Shown here piece by piece: positions 45,186-55,761 of a DNA stretch of 64,000 bases. The stretch comes from UBA868 sp016776875 (GTDB taxonomy: Bacteria; Pseudomonadota; Gammaproteobacteria; Arenicellales; UBA868). The notes beneath the pieces were generated by a model. That model saw nothing but the letters and a program-made list of their open reading frames with translations. It was not told the DNA's origin and searched no databases. The translations under genes were made by a program, and so were the position numbers. Location of the stretch: NCBI GenBank assembly GCA_051201585.1, contig CP179198.1, forward strand, positions 1,302,001 to 1,366,000, given 5' to 3'. Numbering within the stretch: the stretch's first letter is position 1; each line of letters begins with the position of its first letter.

Positions 45186-47070
45186 TCACCATCCCCCGCC
45201 ACCCCCGCCACCGCCACCGCCACCCGATGACCCGCCACTAAAGCCTGATGACGAACCCGGTGCAGTCCCCGCGGAGCCGATCGTGCGAGACAGCGAACGA
45301 TTGAGTGATTTTGCGAAACCCACTGGATCCCGAGTGCTCCACGATCGGCCGTGATACCAGCTCGGTCGATAGTGATTGTCCGAACGCGTGGTGGCTTCAT
45401 TCAGGGCGTCACTGAATTTTTCTGACCACTCCTGGTCGACATCCAATGCGAGCGCGTAGGGAAGGAATTTCTCGAATAAAAGCAGTTGCTGATCGATCGA
45501 GCCTAACGTGTTGAGTCGATTTTTTTCCGCGGTAACAAGATATTTTTTGAAACCTTCTATCTCGTCAATAATCTTTTGACCCGCCCGGGTAGGAGCCTTC
45601 ATTAATGCGTAGAACAGGAAATTGACTCCGACCAGCAGAACTAGAATTAAAACGACGATCAAGTTGCTACTCAAAAGTGCGAAGGCAATGTTGGAGAGTC
45701 CACTCACTATCGCAATTACGCCGAAGATAATCGCGTGAAACCAACGACCCTGCTGCCAGATCGAGCGAGCGGCAAACAAGAAGATGAACATCACTAATAC
45801 CGGAATACCCATCCCGAGGATTGTTTGCGGTTCGGAATTGGTCATGACGACTGCAATGATCGTCAAGATTGATATCAGAATACCCGGAATCAGCCATCGC
45901 CGGTTGTTGAAGAAAAAATGACGATGATACTCACCCTCGAGACGCATTTTGAATGCATCCCGAGTGCTGCGAATTTTTTTATGGTGAGACTTATCTAACT
46001 CAAAGCTTTTCCTGATTCACTAATAGCTTCTTGAAGATTACCTGCTCGCCGAAAGATAACGGCGTTTCATCCTGAACCCCGTTTTTGTGAATAATGGTCT
46101 TTTTGCTCTCAGATTCCTCGATGCGGATACGACCCTTCACCGCCATGCTAATTAATGCGGTAGAGAAAACACGGTTATCGAACCCCATTCGCATGATGTA
46201 TCGCACAGCGGCTGGAGATAAATCCTTCGGCGGCTCAAACCGAGGAAAGATAGTGCCCCGCGCGGGGTCCCGGCCAACGCGGCTCCAGGCGTAAATGAAA
46301 TAAAAAAAGACTAAAAAGAAACCGGCGAGTCCAACCACCACGGCGAGGTTATCTTGAAAGAAATAACTCAGGCGTTGAGGCGTTGTGGGCTCGACTACAA
46401 ATCCTTTTGGCCACCCCGCCACGATGGTGAACCCTGATCCCGGCGAAAGCGGGCGAGTGATCTCAAATCGGACCTGACCATCAGCTAAAGCGTCCAGTCG
46501 GTAGTCTCGACCGGTTTCGCCCTTCGCCCCGGTATAAGCCGTTAATTCAGCGTCATGCGCACTAACCCCCTCGGGAAATTGTACGATCGCGTCAGCTTGC
46601 TCAATGGTAAATGCCCAGTCATTACCGGTCACATTCCAGTACAGCTCATCGTGGCGCTCAAAGAAACCCAACTGTCGGTCAGTTTGATAGATCAGTTCAT
46701 AGGAATACTGCCCATGCGGCAAGAAGTGATCACCTCGACCAATGTACACCCGAATGCCGTTGCTAATATTTTCGAGGCGAAAAGGCTCACGCTTCCCGTC
46801 CCGCTTAACGTCGAGAAGTTGAAACCCTACTGTTTTTGTTTTTCCCGAGCGGTCCTTGTACCGAGTCGGGAAATCCCGATATATGCCGCGGCGGATTTTG
46901 TCCCCTTCAGCCAGAACGGTTATTTTCTCAGTAATAGTGAGTCCACCATCGGTATGGATCTCGATCAAACTGGAAAATTGCTGGATTTTTTCTTCACCAA
47001 TACACGGTGACGACAAGAAAAAAACCGAAAGAAGCGTACCCGTTAAGAGTCGACGAAAGCCGTCAGGCAT
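45186..47070 (-). CDS. DUF2207 membrane protein, frame broken
   Basis: Exported membrane protein of about 628 residues. The N-terminal half (signal peptide, then IRRGIYRDFPTRYKDRSGKT and YWNVTGNDWAF) is a periplasmic DUF2207 domain. A transmembrane helix and GFDNRVFSTALISMAVKGRI follow. The first frame stops at 46018 vicinity after NQEKL; the rest, including two membrane helices and a glycine tail ending GGGGW, is in the +1 frame. The shift is at AGCTTTT (46004-46010): EKLELDKSHHKKIRSTRDAFK restored. LemA upstream is the usual partner of DUF2207 proteins. Confidence 0.85.
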
Positions 47071-47630
47071 TAGAAATTAACCTGGGGCACCGCTCGTTCT
47101 GTTGCGAGATCAATTTCAAAGAACTCAGCGATCTGGAATCTGAATCCTAGCGCGATTAAGTTGCTCGGAAATGACTCCACCATAATATTCCAATCCCGCA
47201 CGGCGCCGTTATAGTAGCGGCGAGCAAGTTGCACTTGCTCCTCTGTTTCAGCGAGCTGTTGCTGTAGCTCGAGAAATGTGGAATTGGCTTTGAGATCGGG
47301 GTAGTTCTCTGATACTGCAAAAATACTGCCAAGCGCCCGGCTCAACATATTCTCATGAGAAGCCACCTTCGCTACATCGTTTCGGTCACTCACCCCGGCA
47401 CGTAACTCGGTCAACGAGTCGAGTGTTTGCTGCTCATGTCCCGCGTAACCCTTTACGGTCTCCACTAGATTGGGGATGAGGTTATGGCGGCGCTTAAGCT
47501 GGACATCAATTCCACTCCAGGCCTCTCGCACTGCATTCTTGCGGCGAATAAACCCGTTATACGCCCAGATCAGCCAGGCGAACCCCGCAATCAGTAAGAT
47601 AAGAATGACGCTACCGAAGCTAAAATCCAT
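47070..47630 (-). CDS. lemA: LemA family protein
   Basis: 186-residue protein with one N-terminal membrane helix (VILILLIAGFAWLIWAYNGF) and a helical LemA domain: VQLKRRHNLIPNLVETVKGYA, LSRALGSIFAVSENYPDLKA and ETEEQVQLARRYYNGAVRDWN (in part). The molecular role is not established. It is followed directly by the DUF2207 gene, whose start overlaps its stop by one base, a very common pairing. Confidence 0.93.
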   Translation of the reverse strand: MDFSFGSVILILLIAGFAWLIWAYNGFIRRKNAVREAWSGIDVQLKRRHNLIPNLVETVKGYAGHEQQTLDSLTELRAGVSDRNDVAKVASHENMLSRALGSIFAVSENYPDLKANSTFLELQQQLAETEEQVQLARRYYNGAVRDWNIMVESFPSNLIALGFRFQIAEFFEIDLATERAVPQVNF

Positions 47631-47910
47631 AGGAATCTCCTCGAATCATTCTATCCATAGATTCAATAGATTCCAAATAGGCTCTGAAAAAGACGTAAGT
47701 CATTGATTTTATTGAACAGGAAACGAGTTTCGAACTCGTGATCGCAGCCTTCGAAAGATTCTCCAGAGCTTACAATTTGAGTGTTTTTGAGACTGGATAG
47801 AAGCTTCGCGGCTTAGCGTTGGTGTCGGGCGTTATCGTTCGAACGGCCCTGCAAATTTGCTCGCAAAACGGCTGGGGAAATCGCCGCCTTCCAGTTCATT
47901 TAAATAGCCA

Positions 47911-48732
47911 TCAATTACCTGAAGCGAGAATAGCATTCTCCGCGTCACAGACTTTCTTGTCGATATCGCCGCCTAGTTTTTGGCTAATTTCGTCACGCGC
48001 TACCGACATCGTTGCCTGAAAAAGTGCATTATTTTGCAATCGGGCAAACGCGGCCGAGCCAACCGACATTCCGGCTTCCGTGTCGCTCCTCCAATGCACA
48101 TTACAGATAATTCGGCTTTGGGCATAGGCGCGTCCCCGGGCAAGAATTTGTTCCGCACGTTCGGGAGCGAGTTGGGATAAAACAAGGGCCCACCCCCATC
48201 CTATAGCGCTATGCCCGCTCGGATAGGACCCGTCGGTTTTTAACAACTCCAGCTCACCCGGCGTACAAATATTTTCACCATTGATCAAAAAAGGTCGGGG
48301 TCTCTGGTAGGCTTTTTTGGCCGGATAGGTCGCCAGGCCAAAGTCCGTCAGTGACCTCTGCAACAGACGATAAAGCGCGGGGGTACCCTCTTCCGTAATC
48401 TTCATCCGGAGAGAACATTGAAATATTCCAGCCGCTTCCGGGAAGGTGAGAACGGCATCTTGTGCCGCTAAATCCCAGCGAGCAGAACCTCTCAGCTTCA
48501 TCATGTCCTGAGAGATTGCGTCATCTGCGGCTTGCCACTGAGAGCCGGCTTCAGGGGGGGGTGGGACGAATACAACACTATTTATGGGCTTCTGATCAAC
48601 GAGATAGCCTTGAACGAGACCATGTCCAATTTCTGGTACCGGTGCCGTGACGTCGATCTCACTTGCCGAGCTAAGTCCATTAGCCGTGAAAAAGACCGAC
48701 ACCCCCAGAACCCAATGCCTAAAATGACTCAT
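47911..48732 (-). CDS. Class A acid phosphatase (PAP2 superfamily)
   Basis: 273-residue exported phosphatase. A signal segment (HWVLGVSVFFTANGLSSA) precedes the PAP2-type active site: KKAYQRPRP (KxxxxxxRP), GSYPSGHSAIGW (PSGH) and SRIICNVHWRSDTEAG (SRxxxxxHxxxD). All catalytic residues are present. This set matches bacterial class A non-specific acid phosphatases. Start 48732 is chosen for the signal peptide; an upstream frame to 48879 overlaps the tRNA-Gly. Substrate unknown. Confidence 0.88.
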   Translation of the reverse strand: MSHFRHWVLGVSVFFTANGLSSASEIDVTAPVPEIGHGLVQGYLVDQKPINSVVFVPPPPEAGSQWQAADDAISQDMMKLRGSARWDLAAQDAVLTFPEAAGIFQCSLRMKITEEGTPALYRLLQRSLTDFGLATYPAKKAYQRPRPFLINGENICTPGELELLKTDGSYPSGHSAIGWGWALVLSQLAPERAEQILARGRAYAQSRIICNVHWRSDTEAGMSVGSAAFARLQNNALFQATMSVARDEISQKLGGDIDKKVCDAENAILASGN

Positions 48733-48834
48733 TAATCTTGCCTCAGCTAGGAAGGAATACATAACCTCGTCAGAACAGCTTGCGAACCCGGTGCGCTCAT
48801 GAATCGGAAGATCGAACTCATGAAGCAGATCTTT

Positions 48835-48909
48835 TGGAGCGGGAAACGAGATTCGAACTCGCGACCCCAACCTTGGCAAGGTTGTGCTCTACCACTGAGC
48901 TATTCCCGC
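48835..48909 (-). tRNA. tRNA-Gly (anticodon GCC)
   Basis: On the minus strand it begins GCGGGAATAGCTCAGTGGTA, has anticodon GCC in ACCTTGCCAAGGT, T-arm GCGAGTTCGAATCTCG, and ends TCCCGCTCCA with encoded CCA. Confidence 0.95.
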
Positions 48910-49150
48910 AATCGTAAAAGGCAGTTTGACGGTAATCAAGGCGACTGGAGGCAGGCGCCCTGCTTTTGTCTACCGTTTATTATTCGACAGGCGCATTATA
49001 AGGCAAAAACCTCTGGCGCTATCAAGGGATATTCTAGCGGCGGTCTGCGTTAATCGCATTAGGTTTTTGAGAATATTTGCGTCCCGCTTTGAATATTTCT
49101 CCTAAAATTAGACTCACCATCAAAAAATAAATAGCGAAACAAAGGTCACT

Positions 49151-50116
49151 ATGAGCGATAAACCGCGCCGAACCTCTCTGGGCTGCAACCACACGATTCA
49201 CAGTGGGCATAATCATATGACCTGGGATAATGCGCGTCTTCCGGCGATCACCGTTGCCCCCGGAGACAGTGTAGCGTTCGAGAATGTTGATGTCGCAAGC
49301 GGCCAGCTAAACGAAAAATCAACGCTTAAAGACCTAGGCGAAATCAACTTGGATCTGGTCAGCCCGATTGCCGGTCCGGTCTACGTTGATGGTGCCGAAC
49401 CCGGCGATTCGCTCAAAGTCACCATGCTTGACTTTGAGCCCTTCGGTTGGGGATGGACCGCGGTTCTGCCAGGATTTGGACTTTTAGCGGATGACTTCCC
49501 CAATGTGGCGCTAAATATCTGGTCTTTTGATAAAACTTTCACCCAACCGGCGTTTTTCAGTTCGGGAGCAAAAATTCCCCTAAAGCCCTTTTGCGGCACG
49601 ATTGGCAATGCGCCAGCAGCGCCTGGCCCACACAGCACCATCCCGCCCTATTCGTCCGGCGGCAATATGGATATTCGTGATTTAACCGTGGGAGTTGAGT
49701 TGTATTTGCCTGTCGAGGTGAAAGGCGCGCTTTTTTCTGTCGGGGACACCCATGCGGCCCAGGGCGATGGCGAAGTTTGCGGCACAGCGATAGAAGCACC
49801 AATGAACGTCGCCGTTAAGTTCGATTTGGTGAAAAACGAAAATCTTTCTTTCCCAAGATTTAGAACGCCAGGACCGGTGACCCGACACCTGGACGACAAA
49901 GGATATGACGTCACAACCGGGATTGGGCCTGATTTAATGGAGGCCACTCAAAATGCGGTACGCGGCATGATAGATCTTCTGGGCAAGCAACAAGGCCTGA
50001 ACGCTGAAGACGCTTATATGTTGTGTAGTGTCTGCGGGGACCTTCGGATAAGCGAGATTGTCGATCAGCCGAACTGGGTAGTGTCATGCTATATCCCTCG
50101 CGTTGTCTTCGAATAA
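49151..50116 (+). CDS. Acetamidase/formamidase family protein
   Basis: 321-residue protein of the FmdA/AmdA family, which hydrolyses short amides to ammonia and acid. Family motifs seen are the SGPxxVDGAEPGDSL-like IAGPVYVDGAEPGDSLKV, the SGGNMDIRDL segment, GDTHAAQGDGEVCGTAIE and the closing DAYMLCSVCGDLRISEIVD. The exact amide is unknown. It is followed by a class II aldolase gene after about 60 bases, probably co-transcribed. Confidence 0.88.
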   Translation: MSDKPRRTSLGCNHTIHSGHNHMTWDNARLPAITVAPGDSVAFENVDVASGQLNEKSTLKDLGEINLDLVSPIAGPVYVDGAEPGDSLKVTMLDFEPFGWGWTAVLPGFGLLADDFPNVALNIWSFDKTFTQPAFFSSGAKIPLKPFCGTIGNAPAAPGPHSTIPPYSSGGNMDIRDLTVGVELYLPVEVKGALFSVGDTHAAQGDGEVCGTAIEAPMNVAVKFDLVKNENLSFPRFRTPGPVTRHLDDKGYDVTTGIGPDLMEATQNAVRGMIDLLGKQQGLNAEDAYMLCSVCGDLRISEIVDQPNWVVSCYIPRVVFE

Positions 50117-50179
50117 ACTTAAAGAACGACAGTGTATTTATGTTATTTCCCGAACAATACATCTAGGAAATTGGATATT

Positions 50180-50923
50180 GTGAAAAAATCAAACCCACTC
50201 GGGTGCAGCGATGGCGAGTGGCAAGTTCGTTGTGATTTAGCAGCTGCATTTCAACTCTGCCATTACTTTGATTTTTGCGACCTGGTTTGGACGCATCTTT
50301 CTGCGCGAGTGCCGGGTGAGCAAGCGGTGTTTTTGTTAAACCCGTCGGGCTGCTTGTTTGATGAGGTGACCGCCTCAAATCTCATCAAAGTTGATATCGA
50401 CGGTCACTCCCAGGATGGCCAACCGGTAAACCCTGCAGCGTTTACGATTCATCGTGCAGTCTACAAAGCCCACAGCCGATATAACTGCACAGTCCATTTG
50501 CACGGCCAACATGGCGGTGCGATTTCAGCCCTGAAGGGAGGTCTTGAGCCCGTACATAACTTCTACTTCGCTATCGGCGACGTGTCCTACCACGACTACG
50601 AAGGATTCGCATTTCGCGATGATGAGGGCAAACGCCTAATTGAGAATCTGGGAAACAACAAAGCGATGATCTTACGGAATCATGGCACGTTGACCGTTGG
50701 TGAAACAATTGCGGCTGCATTTATACGCGCTTATTACATCGAAAAACTAAGCGAGATCCAGATTGCGGCGATGTCGTCAGGTCGGGAACTCACGTTAATC
50801 CCTGAAAAAATCTGTCAGGAAGATAAGGACGCCATCAAACGTTTTGGGGAACCCGGGGCCGTTGAGTGGCCCGCATTACTCAGGTTATTAAAACGACAGG
50901 GTATTGACGCGCACTTGTGTTAG
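50180..50923 (+). CDS. Class II aldolase/adducin family protein
   Basis: 247-residue (or longer from 50132) zinc-aldolase fold protein. The metal ligands are the HxH in VHLHGQHGG and the later histidine in LRNHGTLTVG, with FCDLVWTHLSARVPG near the N-terminus. Many relatives act on sugar phosphates, others are unassigned. GTG 50180 has AGGAA upstream; the ATG at 50132 is an in-frame alternative. Partner of the preceding acetamidase gene; no pathway can be inferred. Confidence 0.84.
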   Translation: MKKSNPLGCSDGEWQVRCDLAAAFQLCHYFDFCDLVWTHLSARVPGEQAVFLLNPSGCLFDEVTASNLIKVDIDGHSQDGQPVNPAAFTIHRAVYKAHSRYNCTVHLHGQHGGAISALKGGLEPVHNFYFAIGDVSYHDYEGFAFRDDEGKRLIENLGNNKAMILRNHGTLTVGETIAAAFIRAYYIEKLSEIQIAAMSSGRELTLIPEKICQEDKDAIKRFGEPGAVEWPALLRLLKRQGIDAHLC

Positions 50924-51023
50924 CTTTTGTTTCTGGACCCGGACGTCCGATCAAAACGTAACACTTGAATCAAGTTTTGTTTGGCCAGCAACTATCCAGA
51001 CATGACTTGGCGCTGAGTGAACA

Positions 51024-51596
51024 TCAGCGCTCGGAAAGCATTGGCCAGGCGCCCTTTAAGTAAGCCACCATCGACCAAAGTGTCAGAGCGCCGGCGGCAT
51101 ACAACAGCAACTCGCCCAAAATGAGCGCCGGGGCCTGCATGCCCGCCTGAGCAAAAAGCAGGACTGTGATGGCTAAAAACTGAAGTGTTGTTTTTATCTT
51201 CCCGAGCCAGCCCACCGCTACCACGCCGCGGTTACCCAACTCTGCCATCCATTCCCTTAATGCCGAAATTGTAATTTCGCGACCGATAATAATCGCGACG
51301 ACAATAGTAAAAAGAACGGGACTCAAAACCCGTTGTGTCATTTCAGGATCGGCCGCCAATAACACCAAAACAGCAGAAACCATCAGCTTGTCTGCTACCG
51401 GGTCCAAAAAAGCGCCAAACGCGGATTGTTCGTTTCGCTTTCGGGCCAGATAACCGTCCGCCCAGTCCGTGACGCCTGCAAGAAGGAATAGTCCCGCGGT
51501 CATATAACCCGAGCCGCCAATGAGGTAGACCGCGACCACGACCGGGATGAGCGCTACTCTCAACAGCGTCAGGATGTTTGGGATTGTCAACGGCAT
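51024..51596 (-). CDS. pgsA: CDP-diacylglycerol-glycerol-3-phosphate 3-phosphatidyltransferase
   Basis: 190-residue membrane enzyme that makes phosphatidylglycerol phosphate. The CDP-alcohol phosphotransferase motif D-G-x2-A-R-x8-G-x3-D is seen as DWADGYLARKRNEQSAFGAFLDPVADK (split reading). The N-terminus MPLTIPNILTLLRVALIP is typical. It lies just after uvrC, as in many gammaproteobacteria, with a gap of two bases. Confidence 0.95.
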   Translation of the reverse strand: MPLTIPNILTLLRVALIPVVVAVYLIGGSGYMTAGLFLLAGVTDWADGYLARKRNEQSAFGAFLDPVADKLMVSAVLVLLAADPEMTQRVLSPVLFTIVVAIIIGREITISALREWMAELGNRGVVAVGWLGKIKTTLQFLAITVLLFAQAGMQAPALILGELLLYAAGALTLWSMVAYLKGAWPMLSER

Positions 51597-51598
51597 TG

Positions 51599-53411
51599 CT
51601 ATTCAGTGCGAAAGTGTTCGATGAGACGATGGGCGAGATTAACGCTGATTCCTTCAACTTTTACAAGGTCCTCAAGCGACGCATCTTTCAATAGTTTCAT
51701 TCCACCGAAAAAACGCAACAGCGCCTGTCTTTTTTTGGCGCCGATTCCCGGTATATCCTCAATCTGGGAGCGGTTCCGAGTCGCCGCCCTTTTTTTTCGG
51801 TGGCCCGTAATAGCGAATCGATGCGCCTCATCTCTTATTTGACGAACCAACAAATGAGCCGGAGAAGTAGAGTCCAGGACAATCGGGGCCGAACTACCCG
51901 GCAGAAAAAAGCTTTTCACGACCTGACTTTCGACCCGCTCCTTTAGCCACGCCCAAAATAGCAATATCAGTCGCCAGGTGCGCTTTTAGGGCATCCATAG
52001 CCATCCGAACTTGGCCTTTTCCCCCGTCTATTACGAGTAGGTCGGGTCGAGTCCCTTCCCCATCCATCACTCTTGCGATGCGTCGATCAATCACCTGCTG
52101 CATGGCTCCAAAATCATCACCCGGCGTAATATTCCGGATATTAAATCTGCGATATTCAGACGGCACTGCGCCGGAGTTGTCAAATACCACGCAAGAAGCG
52201 ACCGGCGACTCGCCGCTGCTATGACTGGTATCAAAGCACTCAATCCGGTCCAGAGGCTCTTTGCGCCCCAGCAGCGCCTGCAACGCACTCATTCGTTCCA
52301 AATGATCTGCATCCGCCGCAACCTGACGACGGAGATGGTCATTGGCATTCAAAAGTGCGATTTCCAGCCATTGCGCCCTCGAACCTCTCACCTTATTTTT
52401 CAGTCTCACGGCACGCTTACCCAAACTACATAGTGCCTGCTCCAACAATGATGGATCCTTCATCTCCGGCGAAACAATGACCTCTGCCGGAACCACGTGC
52501 GCTTGATAATGCTGGATTAATAGTTTTTGCAGCACTTCGTCGATCGGCAAATTAAGCACGTTTTTTTCAAAAAAATGCCGGCTTCCGAGATTGTGTCCCG
52601 CCCGGATCTTCATGATTGAGAACAGGACTTGCCCCGCAGCACTAAGGGCAGTGATCACATCTGCATCCTGCTTGCCACCCGAAATATATTGACGCTCCTG
52701 GAGTCGTCGAATCGCCAGGATCCGGTCCCGATATAGCGCGGCCCCTTCAAAATCAAGATTCTCTGACGCCAGATCCATTGCTTCGGCAAAATGATCACTG
52801 ATTTCGTTCTCCTTGCCGTTCAGAATCTTAACCACCCTATCGACGTCATCCCGATAGTCGGATTCGGTTATCAAATTGACGCAAGGGCCCGAGCATCGCT
52901 TGATTTGGTATTGAAGGCACGGCCTGCTTCGGTTCCTAAAAGTATTGTTATCGCATTGCCGGACCGGAATAATCTTCTGGAGCTGGGCAAGCATCGTCCG
53001 AACAGCGCCCGCGCTCGCATAAGGGCCAAACAACTTATCTTTTACATTCGTACGCCCTCGATACAACGAAAGACGCGGATATTGCTCGGTCAGGGATAAT
53101 CGTAAATAGGGATAGCTTTTATCATCACGGAGCAAAATATTATATTTCGGGCGAAGCGTTTTAATGAGGTTGCTTTCAAGCAACAGCGCTTCGGTTTCGG
53201 TACGGGTGCGGTGAATTTCAATATCCTCAACATCCGACATCATGAGCTGGACTCGGGTGCTCTCGTGCGGCACCTTAAAATAACTGCCCACCCTTGCTCG
53301 TAGACTCCGCGCTTTTCCAACATATAGCACTCGACGCGAAGCATCCCGCATCACATACACCCCGGGGGTGCGAGCGAGACTTGCCAAAAACGGTTTATGA
53401 TCTATCGGCAT
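51599..53411 (-). CDS. uvrC: Excinuclease ABC subunit C, frame broken
   Basis: Nuclease subunit of the UvrABC repair system, about 603 residues. The GIY-YIG domain (GVYVMRDASRRVLYVGKARSLRARVGSYF, in part) opens it, followed by the UVR motif, the UvrC RNase H-like domain (ECFDTSHSSGESPVASCVVF and LLVIDGGKGQVRMA) and, in the second frame, the C-terminal helix-hairpin-helix pair (DIPGIGAKKRQALLRFFGG). The shift is +1 at AGCTTTTTT (plus-strand AAAAAAGCT 51905-51913): one fewer T gives EKLFLPGSSAPIVL, the expected sequence. Next to pgsA. Confidence 0.94.
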
Positions 53412-53413
53412 TA

Positions 53414-54059
53414 TTATGAGATTAGCGCTTTCGCCCTTTTAAAAATCTCCTCGAACATCTTCTGATCGAGCCTTCCTGTTTGCGTGTTGTAGCGACTGCA
53501 GTGATAAGCTTGAGAGTATTTTTCGCCCGCCCGGAAGTTCATACTCTGTCCCGTGACCGAAAGACAACTTTGCGACTGAAAGCTCAAACGCTCGCACGAT
53601 GCTATCGTGGGAGATCTTCCCAAGGGCAATGACGACTGCGCCGGTCGGTAACGCGCTAAGCTCGGATTTCAGAAACCTGCGACACGTATTCACTTCGCTC
53701 GCCACGGGCTTGTTCTGGGGCGGTAAACATTTCACCGCGTTGGTAATCCGACACTTAAAAAGCGCAAGGTTGTCCCCGGGCAACGACTCTGAGTGAGACG
53801 AGAATCCAAACTTATGGAGGGTCTTAAAAAGCATGATTCCTGCATGATCTCCGGTAAAGGGTCGTCCCGTTGCATTTGCCCCGTGAAGGCCGGGAGCGAG
53901 GCCCACGATCAATAGGTCAGGTCTAGCCACACCAAATGGGGGAACCGGCTTGCATTTGTATCTGGGGAAGCGATCCTGAACTTCGGTTAAGAAACCAGCC
54001 AGTCGAGGACAACTTCTGCAGTGTGGATCATATTCTTTCAATGAAAAGCGCTTTTTCAC
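53414..54059 (-). CDS. Uracil-DNA glycosylase family protein (UdgB-like), frame broken
   Basis: DNA glycosylase of the family 4/5 type, about 214 residues. The cysteines in DPHCRSCPRLAGF, with later ones, mark an iron-sulfur protein; LLIVGLAPGLHGANATGRPFTGD is motif 1 region, and the ending SSYHCSRYNTQTGRL carries the last conserved segment. The first frame ends at 53439 after a +1 shift at AAGCTT (AGCT 53507-53510); skipping a T restores SSYHCSRYN. Starts two bases beyond uvrC on the same strand. Confidence 0.85.
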
Positions 54060-54155
54060 AAAGTTAATTCCGTCAGTTTTTATTACACGGGTTGGTTGTT
54101 GCTATTACAGCAAATCTTTAAAATGCAGGGCGCACTTCTAATATCTAATTATCTT

Positions 54156-54722
54156 ATGAAAATATCAGCTTCTGACGTTCGGATTGGCAATTTGGTTGAG
54201 TATCAGGGAAAACTCTGGCGAATTTTAAAAAAATCCCATGTGAAGCCGGGAAAAGGAGGTGCTTTTGCACAGCTCGAAATGAAGGCTATTTCGGATAACA
54301 CTAAACTCAATGAACGTTTTCGATCTGAAGATAAACTGGAAAAAGCTCACGTTGAGCCAAGACAAATGCAGTATCTGTATCCAGACGGACAGGACTTTGT
54401 TTTTATGGACCTCGAGACGTTTGAGCAAATGTCGATTGCAAACGATGATCTGACAGGTCAAGCTGACTTTCTGCTGCCAAACGAGGAAGTGCAAATTAAC
54501 TTCTACAACGAACAGCCAATCGGAATCGAGTTACCTGCGAGCGTTGTTATGAAAGTTGAGGAAACCGAAACGGTTGTTAAAGGTCAAACCGCAGCCGGAT
54601 CAGGCAAGCCGGCGATCGTTGAAACTGGGCTACGAGTAATTGTGCCCCCGTTTGTAAATACAGGCGACAAAATCAGAATCAATACCGATACTGGAGAGTA
54701 TATGGAGCGGGCCGATAGTTAA
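54156..54722 (+). CDS. efp: Elongation factor P
   Basis: 188-residue translation factor that rescues ribosomes at polyproline stretches. The ATG at 54156 gives MKISASDVRIGNLVEYQGK. The loop that carries the modified residue reads HVKPGKGGAF, with lysine at about residue 34 available for beta-lysylation. The last domain has VVPPFVNTGDKIRINTDTGEYMERA-like ending. The modifying enzymes EpmA and EpmB are not in the window. The loop sequence (GGAF rather than GQAF) is somewhat closer to alphaproteobacterial versions. Confidence 0.96.
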   Translation: MKISASDVRIGNLVEYQGKLWRILKKSHVKPGKGGAFAQLEMKAISDNTKLNERFRSEDKLEKAHVEPRQMQYLYPDGQDFVFMDLETFEQMSIANDDLTGQADFLLPNEEVQINFYNEQPIGIELPASVVMKVEETETVVKGQTAAGSGKPAIVETGLRVIVPPFVNTGDKIRINTDTGEYMERADS

Positions 54723-54729
54723 TAGCGCC

Positions 54730-55759
54730 CTAAGGATCCAGATTTAATCCCAGAATTTTCTGCCGTGCCGCATTGAATCTATCGGCGTGTTGTAAAAATT
54801 GCGGGTTGCCCTTCATTTTAAGCAACCGCGTTAGAGATGCTTTAGAGAGTTGGGGCAAGCGCGGACCGCTCAATACTTCGTCAGCGGCCTGGTCGCTGTT
54901 ACACAAAAGAACCAGGTCACACCCCGCCCGTCTCGCGGCAATTACTCGCTCAGACGGACTCCCAAACTGAGACAACGCCCCCATCATAATATCGTCGGAA
55001 ACGATTAGCCCGTTAAAGCCGAGTCGTTGCCGAAGCTCTTTTATGATAAATCGGCTTGAAAATGTCGCGGGCAGTTTATCAATGTTGGGGAAAACAACAT
55101 GACAGGTCATCACCGCGTTTATGCCTTGTGATTCCATATCGTGATAAACCGCCATGTCTCTGAGTCGAAAGCTCCTCCAGCGGCCGGCCGTCGCTGGGCA
55201 GGTCAAAGTGTGGATCGTCGACCACCCCACTATGTCCCGGAAAATGCTTGGCGACCGCTTGCATGCCCATCTCACCTAAGCCGGTGGCAAGGGCGCGAGA
55301 CAAGGCGCAAACGACTTCAGGTGAGCCGTGGAATGATCTTCGTCCAATAGCGATATTTGATGATTCAAGATCAACTACAGGCGTGAAACTGAAATCGACC
55401 CCAACTGCCCTTAGTTCGTGACCCAGTACTCGCCCGATATCTAGCGCAAGATGTAACCCGCGATTTGCGTTTTGTTCAAACGCCTCGCCCACCATTGCCA
55501 TATTGGGCAAAACTGTGAATTCGCTTTTAAAGCGCTGGACAACCCCGCCCTCCTGATCTACCGCAACCAATAACGAAGGTTGTCTGAGGTCATGGATTTC
55601 CTGAACCAACTCGATCAATTGTTGCCGATTTTCATAATTGCGTGAAAATAAAATCACCCCACCAATGTCGGGATGCATCAAGCGATGACGGCTTTGGTCA
55701 TCTAGCGCAATCCCTTCGATACTGATCATCAATTGGCCTAACGCCAGGGGGGTATTCAT
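54730..55759 (-). CDS. nagZ: Beta-N-acetylglucosaminidase NagZ, frame broken
   Basis: Family GH3 glycosidase that trims muropeptides during peptidoglycan recycling, about 342 residues. VDQEGGVVQRF, KHFPGHSGVVDDPHFD (with the catalytic His/Asp loop) and DGRPLEEL are in the first frame; LRDMAVYHDM, IDKLPATFSS and GLIVSDDIMMGALSQFG with the nucleophile Asp in the second. The +1 shift is at AGCTTT (plus-strand 55170-55173); dropping one base gives LEELRLRDMAVY. Last gene of the lolD-to-nagZ run. Confidence 0.94.
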
Positions 55760-55761
55760 GA

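Noticed and set aside
4519..55173. Programmed ribosomal +1 frameshifting
   Set aside because: The AGCT sites fall in all three codon phases, occur in many unrelated housekeeping genes, and have no shared stop or slippery codon.
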